From the NCBI GenBank assembly GCA_009885995.1, contig VFJQ01000017.1, positions 1-41,799 of the forward strand: 41,799 bases of DNA, given 5' to 3'. The notes beneath the pieces are model-generated. The model made no database searches. It saw only the letters and a program-made list of their open reading frames with translations, and had not been told where the DNA came from. Source of the DNA: Verrucomicrobiota bacterium. GTDB taxonomy: Bacteria; Verrucomicrobiota; Verrucomicrobiia; Chthoniobacterales; Chthoniobacteraceae. Position numbers and translations under genes: made by a program. Shown here piece after piece: positions 34,984-41,799 of this stretch. Each line of letters begins with the position of its first letter. The first letter of the stretch is position 1.

Positions 34984-36381
34984 ATGCCTCCCCGTCGCCA
35001 GTTTCTCCAAACCAGCCTCGCCACCGCCGCCACGCTCGGCACGCTGACCGGCCGCCGCACCTTTGCCGCCAACGCGGGCAGCAAGCCCGGCTTTGTCCGC
35101 GAGGATGCGCGCGAGCTTCCATTGATTAATGACGCCGATGTCATCGTCTGCGGTGCGGGGCCTGCGGGAGTCACGGCGGCGATCAGCGCGGCTCGTGCCG
35201 GGGCGAAGGTGCGGCTGTTTGAGGTGCATGGAGCGCTCGGTGGCGTGTGGACTTCCTCGCTGCTGGGCTACTTGCTCGATTTCGACAAGCCGGGCTTCAA
35301 TGTGGAACTCGTGCGTCGCCTTCGCGAGCGCGATGCCATCAATGGCGGCGGCATGAACGGCCTCAGCTATCAGCCGGAGGAGATGAAGCTGCTGCTGGAG
35401 GAGCTTTGCAGCGCTGCGGGCGTGAAAGTGCAGCTTCACACTCGAGCCGCCGCCGCGTATCGCGAAGGACGCTCGCTCACCACCATCGTCACCGAATCCA
35501 AAAGCGGTCGTCAGGCATGGAAGGCTCCTGTTTTCATCGACACCACGGGCGATGGTGACCTCGGGGCGCAGGCGGGTTGCGAGTTCGAGATCGGTCGGGA
35601 GAAAGCCTGTCCGTGTCAGCCCATGACGATGTATGCGCTGCTCGTGGTGAAGGACGTGGCGCAGATCGCCGACTGCATGCACGGCACTGGCGATGGCGGA
35701 CGTCACGTCGGCCCGAAGGCGTTTCAGGACACCCTGAAGCGGGCGGGCGTCACGCCCAGCTATGGTCATGCGTGCCTGTTTCCCATTCAGGGAAATCTCG
35801 TGCTGCTCATGGCGAACCACGAATACGGCATCAACGCCACCGATGCCGCGCAAGTCACCGAGGCCACCCTGCGTGCCCGTGGCGAGATTCACCAAGTCGT
35901 TCGCGGCCTGCGCAAGCTCGGCGGCCCCTGGGACGGCGTGCAAGTCGCCGCCACGCCCGAGCAAATCGGCGTCCGCGATGGCCGCCGCATCAAAGGGCGC
36001 TACGTCATGACCAGCGGAGACCTCGTCAAAGGCACAGTGCAAGCCGACGCCGTCGTCCGAGCCACCTTCCCCGTGGATATCCACGCCCTCAGTGCCGAGG
36101 ACAACAAAAGGTCCGCCTACAGCAACGCCGGTGTGAAGACAAAGCCCTACGACATCCCGCTCCGCGCCCTCATCGCCCGCGATGTCGATGGCCTCATGAT
36201 GGCCGGACGCTGCATCAGCGGCGACTTCATCGCCCACGCCAGCTACCGCGTCACCGGCAACGCCGTCGCCATGGGCGAAGCCGCCGGAGCCACCGCCGCT
36301 GTGGCCGTGAAAAACAAAACCTCGCCGCATGATGTGCCGTGGAGCGAGGTGAAGCCGGTGATTGCCAAGGTGCGTGAGTAA
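34984..36381 (+). CDS. Tat-exported FAD-dependent oxidoreductase
   Basis: A 465-residue flavoprotein of the FAD_oxidored group (PF12831-like). The N-terminus has a Tat-type signal, RRQFLQTSLATAATLG (4-19). The FAD-binding Rossmann motif is VIVCGAGPAGVTAA (54-67), followed by GGVWTSSLLGYLLD. The second FAD motif is IDTTGDGDLGAQAGCEFE, and the C-terminus has DVDGLMMAGRCISGD and the helix GNAVAMGEAAGA. The Tat signal suggests that it is folded with FAD before export. The substrate is unknown; position next to sialidase and sulfatase genes suggests sugar oxidation. A start at GTG 34972 is possible. Confidence 0.88.
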   Translation: MPPRRQFLQTSLATAATLGTLTGRRTFAANAGSKPGFVREDARELPLINDADVIVCGAGPAGVTAAISAARAGAKVRLFEVHGALGGVWTSSLLGYLLDFDKPGFNVELVRRLRERDAINGGGMNGLSYQPEEMKLLLEELCSAAGVKVQLHTRAAAAYREGRSLTTIVTESKSGRQAWKAPVFIDTTGDGDLGAQAGCEFEIGREKACPCQPMTMYALLVVKDVAQIADCMHGTGDGGRHVGPKAFQDTLKRAGVTPSYGHACLFPIQGNLVLLMANHEYGINATDAAQVTEATLRARGEIHQVVRGLRKLGGPWDGVQVAATPEQIGVRDGRRIKGRYVMTSGDLVKGTVQADAVVRATFPVDIHALSAEDNKRSAYSNAGVKTKPYDIPLRALIARDVDGLMMAGRCISGDFIAHASYRVTGNAVAMGEAAGATAAVAVKNKTSPHDVPWSEVKPVIAKVRE

Positions 36382-36408
36382 GCGTGATTCCTCAACAACG
36401 ATGACGCC

Positions 36409-38670
36409 ATGAAAATCACCCACCGACTCCTTCTCACCGCCCTGCTGTTAGCACCACTTGCGGCGCTGCACGCCGCTGAACCCATCACCATCGATCTGAC
36501 CAAGCGCACCTGGCAGGGCATTCCGGGGATCGAACGCACCGCGAAGGGCCGCGTGTTTGCCTCATGGTTCACGGGCGGACCAAAGGAGCCGTCGCCGGAC
36601 AACACAGTCGTGCTTTCACGCAGCGATGACGGTGGGAAGACCTTCAGCGCGCCCGAGGCGATGGCGTTGCCCCAGAGCGATGGCACCCGCTGCTTTGATC
36701 CTACCCTGTGGATCGATCCGAAGGAACGGCTTTGGTATATCTTAAATCGCGGCAACAAAGACACCGCGAAGCACGACGTATGGGCTCGCGTCTGCGACGA
36801 TCCCGACGCCTCGCCGCCGGTGTGGGGCGCAGAGTTTCGCGTTGGCTATGACGATGCACCGTTCGCCTTCCGCATGAACAAGGTCACCGTGCTGTCCTCG
36901 GGCGAATGGATCATGCCGGTGACGCTGGCGGAGAAACCCATCCGTGCGTGGTGCACAGGCTACAATGACCAACAGACACCAACGCTCCACGGTGTAGGCA
37001 TCTCCACCGATGAAGGCCGGACATGGAAACTCCACGGCGCGGTCAAGTCACGCCCATGGGCGCTGGAGAACATGATCACCGAACTCAAGGATGGTCGCCT
37101 CTGGATGCTCATCCGCCCTAGCAGCGGCGTGCTCTGGCAAAGCCACTCCACCGACAATGGACGCACGTGGAGCGAAGGCGCCGCGAGCACCATCAAGAGC
37201 CCCGGTTCGCGCTTTTTCATCCGCCGTCTCGCATCCGGGAATCTGCTGCTGGTGAATCATTACAAGTTCAAAGGCCGCAGCCATCTCACGGCGCAGCTTT
37301 CCACCGACGATGGTGTGACATGGAATGACGGCCTGCTGCTCGATGAACGCAACGGCGTCTCTTACCCCGACGGCGTGCAGGACAAAGACGGCCTCATCTG
37401 GATCACCTATGATCGGGACCGCAATGGCGCAGGCGATATCTTGATGGCCAAGTTCCGCGAGGAAGACGTGACGGCGGGCAAGAACATCTCTGGTGCGGTG
37501 ACGCTGAAGCAGGTGATCAACAAGCTCGACAAACCAACCCTGCTCCCGCCCGGCTGGAACCCGAAGCGTGCAGGCGATGAAGTGCTGACCACTCTCATCA
37601 AAGTCAGCGCGCCGCAGGTGAAGGGCGCACACGATGCGGACCTCGTCTTGGTTGGCGAGCGTGCGTTCGTCGTCGAGCACGACAATGACATCAAGCCCGG
37701 CCACGGCGCGGGGAAGGATCAGTATTGCGTGCTGACAGTGGTGAATGTGAAAACGATGAGCGTGGAGCGAGTCGTGCCGCTGGCGAAGTCTGCGCAGGCT
37801 TTCGCCAATGAAACGCTGCCAGTGGGTGCCTGCTTTGTCCCGCGCATCATCCAGCTCAACGACACCACGCTACGCTGCTTCTTTGTCTGTGAGGATCAGA
37901 GCGGTAAGAGCCAGTCGCAGACGTGGTATCGCGACTTCGACATCGCCTCGCTCACCTTCGCGCCGGACATCCATCGCGTGAAGCTCAAGACCAGCGATGG
38001 CACCTTCGACATGCAGCCGCAGCATTTTTATGCGGACGCTGCCAAGCACGGCTTCAAGCAACCGGCCAAAGCCTTCGGCCTCTACCTGCTCGACGCGTTC
38101 AAGGTGATCGACGGCAAGACCTATCTCGCCATCAACAACTTCCAAGGCGCGCAGAACGCGCTGGCGATGCTGAACGATGCACGCGACACCATCAAGGTCA
38201 TCGGCCACTACAACGAACCCGCTGAGCGCAGGCTCACCGAGTCCTCCGTCAATCGCCTGCCCGACGGCACTTGGATGGCCATCTGCCGCACCGAGAGCGG
38301 CGACCGCAACTACGTCTTCACCACCAGCAAGGATGGCAAGACGTGGACGCAAGGCGAGCCGCGTCCCTTTGTCAGCAAAGGCAGCAACTCCAAGCCGACC
38401 TTCGACAAGTTCAACGGCATCTACTACCTCGGCTGGCAGGAGGCCACGCGCATCACCGACGGCCACGGCGTCGGTCGCTACATCTTCAACATCGAAGTCT
38501 CTCGCGATGGCGTGAACTGGGAGCGCAAATACCGCTTCGAGTCTGCCGACTCCTTCCAATATCCGACCTTCCGCCAGCACAAGGGCACCATCTGGTTCAC
38601 CGTCACCCAAGGCACCGGCGGCAGCACCGACCGCATCATGTTTGGCAAGCTGGAGACTCTAAATCCATGA
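36409..38670 (+). CDS. two-propeller exported sialidase-like protein
   Basis: A 753-residue protein with a signal peptide (1-23) and Asp boxes at 70-79 (SRSDDGGKTF), 197-206, 246-254, 296-305, about 638-646 and about 698-705. The N-terminal half (25-390) is a six-bladed exo-sialidase-like fold; the C-terminal half (395-753) looks like a second propeller. Family members remove sialic acids or related acidic sugars, but catalytic residues cannot be assigned safely by eye. It starts 27 bases after the FAD gene. Its TGA overlaps the sulfatase ATG by 4 bases, so the two are translationally coupled. Confidence 0.87.
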   Translation: MKITHRLLLTALLLAPLAALHAAEPITIDLTKRTWQGIPGIERTAKGRVFASWFTGGPKEPSPDNTVVLSRSDDGGKTFSAPEAMALPQSDGTRCFDPTLWIDPKERLWYILNRGNKDTAKHDVWARVCDDPDASPPVWGAEFRVGYDDAPFAFRMNKVTVLSSGEWIMPVTLAEKPIRAWCTGYNDQQTPTLHGVGISTDEGRTWKLHGAVKSRPWALENMITELKDGRLWMLIRPSSGVLWQSHSTDNGRTWSEGAASTIKSPGSRFFIRRLASGNLLLVNHYKFKGRSHLTAQLSTDDGVTWNDGLLLDERNGVSYPDGVQDKDGLIWITYDRDRNGAGDILMAKFREEDVTAGKNISGAVTLKQVINKLDKPTLLPPGWNPKRAGDEVLTTLIKVSAPQVKGAHDADLVLVGERAFVVEHDNDIKPGHGAGKDQYCVLTVVNVKTMSVERVVPLAKSAQAFANETLPVGACFVPRIIQLNDTTLRCFFVCEDQSGKSQSQTWYRDFDIASLTFAPDIHRVKLKTSDGTFDMQPQHFYADAAKHGFKQPAKAFGLYLLDAFKVIDGKTYLAINNFQGAQNALAMLNDARDTIKVIGHYNEPAERRLTESSVNRLPDGTWMAICRTESGDRNYVFTTSKDGKTWTQGEPRPFVSKGSNSKPTFDKFNGIYYLGWQEATRITDGHGVGRYIFNIEVSRDGVNWERKYRFESADSFQYPTFRQHKGTIWFTVTQGTGGSTDRIMFGKLETLNP

Positions 38671-40151
38671 AACGATTCCTCCTCCTCGCGCTGCTTGGGG
38701 CATTCACCTTTGCGTCGTCCGCCGCAACGCCACCGCCGAACTTCGTCTGGATCATCGCCGACGACATGTCGCCCGACACCGGAGCCTACGGCGCGACGGA
38801 CATCAGCACGCCGAATCTCGATGCGCTTGCGGCCCAGGGGCGGCGCTACACGCGGGCTTACGCGACCGCGCCGGTGTGCAGTTCGTCCCGCTCGGTGTTC
38901 ATCCTGGGCTGCTCACAGATTACCACCGGACTGCACGCGCACGATGTCGAGAATCCGCAGCCGCTGGCCGCTCCTTACGAGCCGCTGCCCACGCTGCTGC
39001 GCAAGGCGGGCTGGTTTGTTTCGAACGCAGCCGCGCCCGGTTCGATGCGCAGTGGCAAGGCCATCAAGAAGGGCAAGACGCACTACAACTTCGCGCACGA
39101 CGCGGCGGTAATGTTCGACGGGGACGACTGGCGGAAGCGCAAGCCCGGGCAGCCATTCTTCGCGCAGTTTCAAATCACGGAGCCGCACCGGCCGTTTCCG
39201 ATTCCGATGGAGTTCGACGAGGCGAAGCTCAACGCCATCAAGCTGCCGGCGAATTACCCGGATCACCCGTTGATGCGGCGAGACTGGTATGCGTATCAGC
39301 GCAGCGTCGAGGTCGTGGATCAGCGCGTGGGCGCGATCATGGCTCAACTCAAGGCGGAGGGCGTGCTCGACAACACCATCGTGATGTTCTTCGCCGATCA
39401 CGGCCGCCCCATGCCGTGGGGCAAGCAATGGCTCAGCGTCGAGGGCCTCCAGGTGCCGCTCATCCTGCGCGGGCCGCAAATCAAAGCCGGCGGCATCGAG
39501 GAACGCCTCGTCAGCCTCATCGATCTCGCGCCGTCGATGCTGCAACTCGCGAACCTGCCCGTGCCCGCGTGGATGGACGGCCGCGCGATTCTCGGTCGCG
39601 ACTTTCCCGAGCGCGCGCATGTCTTCGCCGCGCGCGATCGCTGCGGGGATGCGCAGGATCGCATCCGCGCGGTCATCGGCATGGACTCGTTGCTTGTGCG
39701 CAACTTCAGCCCCGAGCTCTCGCGCCTCAACTGGTCCGGCTATAAGGAGGACAGTTATCCCGGCCTGCCGCTGTTGCGCGTGCTCAGCGCCTCGGGCGGG
39801 CTCAATGAGTTTCAATCCCGCTGGGTCACGGCGACACGGCCTGAGTTCGAGTTCTATGATTTGAAGAGCGACGCCCAAGGCCTGCACAACCTCGCCACCG
39901 ACAGCACGCGCACCGCCGCGATGAACACCCTGCGCACCGCGCTGGATGCCTGGATCAAATCCACCGGCGACCGCGGCGCTCTGCCCGATCCCGCGACCGA
40001 GCCTTCGCTGGCCGAAATCCAGAAGGGCAAACGCGGCGACTACCAGCGCACCTGGACCAAGCGCCTCGGCAAACCGGAACCCACCGATGCCGAGCGGCTC
40101 GTCTGGTGGGAGAAAAGTTACGGTCTGCCAGCGAAGCCCGCTCTACCTTGA
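38667..40151 (+). CDS. exported sulfatase with CSSSR motif
   Basis: A 494-residue type I-like sulfatase with a signal peptide (1-19). The metal-binding DD is at 32-33 (WIIADDMSPD), and the activation site is C71 in VCSSSRSVFILG. C71 would be converted to formylglycine by a maturase encoded elsewhere. The metal site includes the FFADHGRPM block near residue 240, and a C-terminal subdomain contains EFYDLKSDAQGLHNLA. The usual motif is CxPxR or CxAxR; here the third position is Ser. It is coupled to the sialidase gene upstream, suggesting removal of sulfate from sialylated or other acidic glycans. Confidence 0.9.
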   Translation: MKRFLLLALLGAFTFASSAATPPPNFVWIIADDMSPDTGAYGATDISTPNLDALAAQGRRYTRAYATAPVCSSSRSVFILGCSQITTGLHAHDVENPQPLAAPYEPLPTLLRKAGWFVSNAAAPGSMRSGKAIKKGKTHYNFAHDAAVMFDGDDWRKRKPGQPFFAQFQITEPHRPFPIPMEFDEAKLNAIKLPANYPDHPLMRRDWYAYQRSVEVVDQRVGAIMAQLKAEGVLDNTIVMFFADHGRPMPWGKQWLSVEGLQVPLILRGPQIKAGGIEERLVSLIDLAPSMLQLANLPVPAWMDGRAILGRDFPERAHVFAARDRCGDAQDRIRAVIGMDSLLVRNFSPELSRLNWSGYKEDSYPGLPLLRVLSASGGLNEFQSRWVTATRPEFEFYDLKSDAQGLHNLATDSTRTAAMNTLRTALDAWIKSTGDRGALPDPATEPSLAEIQKGKRGDYQRTWTKRLGKPEPTDAERLVWWEKSYGLPAKPALP

Positions 40152-40162
40152 TTGCACTCCGC

Positions 40163-41799
40163 ATGAACCAATTCATCCTCATTCTCACCGCTCTGCTGCT
40201 GGCGCCGCTGGCCGCGCTGCATGCCGCTGACGATGGCATCACCTGGCTGACCCAATACGATGCCAAAGCCCTGCCCGCCGCACCTTGGGCCTCCGTTGGC
40301 AAGCCCGACGCAAAAGTCGAAAACGGCTCGCTACATTTGAGCGACACATCAAAGGATGACATGGCCGCATTTGAAGCGGAGTGGCAGGGCGATCTCGAGG
40401 GCCAGGAGATCATCGTCGAGGCGCGGGTGAAGCTGGTGAGCATGGTGGGGCATCGGGACTCGCCGACGGCGACTTGGCCGCAGCGGGATGGTGCCCCTAT
40501 TTGCGTTCAGGTGTGCGATGGGAAGCACGAGGAGGGCATCTTGCTCACGCCGCCGCAGGACAAGCATCCCGAGGCCGCGAAGGGCTATGTGCGCACGTTG
40601 ACGGATCGTTTCGCGCAGGTGGAAACGCGGGACGCGTTTCACACGTATCGCCTCATCATTCGAGGCGAGGACATGGCGGTCGAGATGGATGGCAAGCGCA
40701 TCATCGAAGGCCGCGATGCTTTCTGGCGGCCCGTGAAATCGCCCCGCAAGTTCATCCGCTTCGGCTCCACCTCGAAGCCGTTCACCGGCGATGCTCAGTG
40801 GGAGTTTGTTCGGCTCGGTTTGCGGCAGGCGACGACTGCGGCGGTGGAGAAGCCGCCGCTGAAAATCACTGTCAGCGAGCCGTGGTCGCTCAATGTGGAA
40901 GAGAAGAACACCGAATCGCGGCCCTACCTCTACGACATGGGCCAGGGGTTGCTATTGATGAGCAACGCGCAGGGCGCCGACTCGTTGCTGGAGCCGTATG
41001 GCGTGCGGCGCAGCACGGATGCGGGCAAGACCTGGCAAGTCGTCACGGGGCTTGTGCAAAATGTCGATTCGCCGCAGGAACTCGTGCGCCTCGCTGATGG
41101 GCGCATCTTCGGTCCATCGCGTTGGACACATTTGCAGCCGGACGGCACGCTCACGGGCAAGACCACGATCCTCGACGCCAAGGCGGAGACTTTCACCGTG
41201 CACGACAGCACGATCTCGATGCCTGTGGAGTTTATGCCCGCGAAGAGCGGCGAGGTTCTCATCTTTGAGCGGCAAATTTGGGCAGAGAAGGATGCCAGCA
41301 TCACCGCTGTCGCCTGGAGTCGTCGATTCTCGCTCAAGCTGCCCAACGGGCGCGGCTTCCCCGAGCGCCACACGCATCTGTTGCGCAGCACTGATCTCGG
41401 CAAAACTTGGACGCATCTCGCGCATGTCGGCCTCGGCGGCGAGCCCGCCGTCGTGCGTCTCAGCGACAGCGAGTGGCTCGGCGTCACGCGCCCCGATGCG
41501 CACATGTCGAACCTCCTCCAGCACCGTTCACTCGATGGCGGCAAGACCTGGAAGTTCGAGCGCACGCTCGAAGAAGGCAGCGTCATGCCCGACCTCGTGC
41601 TCATGAGCAACGGCGTGCTCGCATGCAGCTACGGACGCCCCGTTTCCAATCTCATGTTCAGCCTCGATGGCGGCCGCACCTGGCGTGACCACCGCGTCAT
41701 CTCCGACCGCGCGAACTTCAACTACACCGCCATCCGCGAGATCAGCCCCGGCCGCCTGCTCTACATGCACGACGGCCAAATCCCCGGCACCCTGGCGCG
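40163..41799 (+). CDS. exported sialidase-like protein, cut by window end
   Basis: It opens at ATG 40163 and stays open to the last base (545 codons visible). A signal peptide (1-22) is followed by a concanavalin-like domain (about 28-232, with FHTYRLIIRGEDMAVEMDG), then a propeller with Asp boxes near 281 (RRSTDAGKTW), 405 (LRSTDLGKTW), 453 (HRSLDGGKTW) and 499 (FSLDGGRTW). Its signal core is the same 15 residues as in the sialidase at 36409. It starts 12 bases after the sulfatase stop, so it is part of the same operon. The C-terminus lies outside the window. Confidence 0.88.
   Translation, partial: MNQFILILTALLLAPLAALHAADDGITWLTQYDAKALPAAPWASVGKPDAKVENGSLHLSDTSKDDMAAFEAEWQGDLEGQEIIVEARVKLVSMVGHRDSPTATWPQRDGAPICVQVCDGKHEEGILLTPPQDKHPEAAKGYVRTLTDRFAQVETRDAFHTYRLIIRGEDMAVEMDGKRIIEGRDAFWRPVKSPRKFIRFGSTSKPFTGDAQWEFVRLGLRQATTAAVEKPPLKITVSEPWSLNVEEKNTESRPYLYDMGQGLLLMSNAQGADSLLEPYGVRRSTDAGKTWQVVTGLVQNVDSPQELVRLADGRIFGPSRWTHLQPDGTLTGKTTILDAKAETFTVHDSTISMPVEFMPAKSGEVLIFERQIWAEKDASITAVAWSRRFSLKLPNGRGFPERHTHLLRSTDLGKTWTHLAHVGLGGEPAVVRLSDSEWLGVTRPDAHMSNLLQHRSLDGGKTWKFERTLEEGSVMPDLVLMSNGVLACSYGRPVSNLMFSLDGGRTWRDHRVISDRANFNYTAIREISPGRLLYMHDGQIPGTLA

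Overview
This high-GC, gene-dense window looks like chromosome from a member of the Planctomycetes-Verrucomicrobia superphylum, most likely Verrucomicrobiota. The evidence is the family mix: repeated DUF1080 / 3-keto-disaccharide hydrolase-type proteins, a TIGR03067-type exported protein, PQQ-like propellers, Asp-box sialidases, a sulfatase, and many exported proteins of unknown family. The assignment is inference from gene content; there is no rRNA or other marker here. I saw no tRNA, rRNA, CRISPR array, transposase or phage gene.

Layout. 1-7.4 kb is mainly core metabolism: a dicarboxylate/amino-acid symporter, leuC and leuD with an SH3-like lipoprotein gene between them, a DUF2270 plus rhomboid-like membrane protein pair, and GTP-dependent PEP carboxykinase. 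7.4-18.1 kb is mostly exported or lineage-specific proteins: a frameshifted sialidase-like gene, a SIMPL protein, a DUF1080 protein, a Gfo/Idh/MocA oxidoreductase with small coupled ORFs on both sides, several unrecognised proteins and a PQQ-like propeller. 18.2-23.3 kb holds a CreBCD-like envelope-stress module in the order creD-creB-creC, preceded by a large exported protein. 23.3-29.8 kb is one run on the minus strand: glnB (PII), uppP, a secreted protein resembling a catalytically dead Lon/S16 domain, a zinc-ribbon TolQ/ExbB channel, two large ExbD-like stators, and a MarR regulator. 30.0-31.4 kb carries an RRM RNA-binding protein with a strong terminator, a TIGR03067 protein and dtd. 31.4 kb to the end is a glycan-degradation region: DUF1080, a GH10 xylanase-like enzyme, two decayed genes, a Tat-exported FAD oxidoreductase, an Asp-box sialidase, a sulfatase and a second sialidase cut by the window end.

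The best candidate for an undescribed system is the minus-strand block 23840-28522. It looks like an ion-driven envelope machine: one channel protein with a cytoplasmic zinc ribbon and a long C-terminal tail, two different stator proteins each with a membrane aspartate, and a secreted pseudo-protease, with no TonB or OmpA-like partner. Other points of interest are a GH10 enzyme whose acid/base Glu is His, a rhomboid without its serine, a sulfatase with a CSSSR activation motif, and three damaged or remnant genes, all in the exported carbohydrate-active set.
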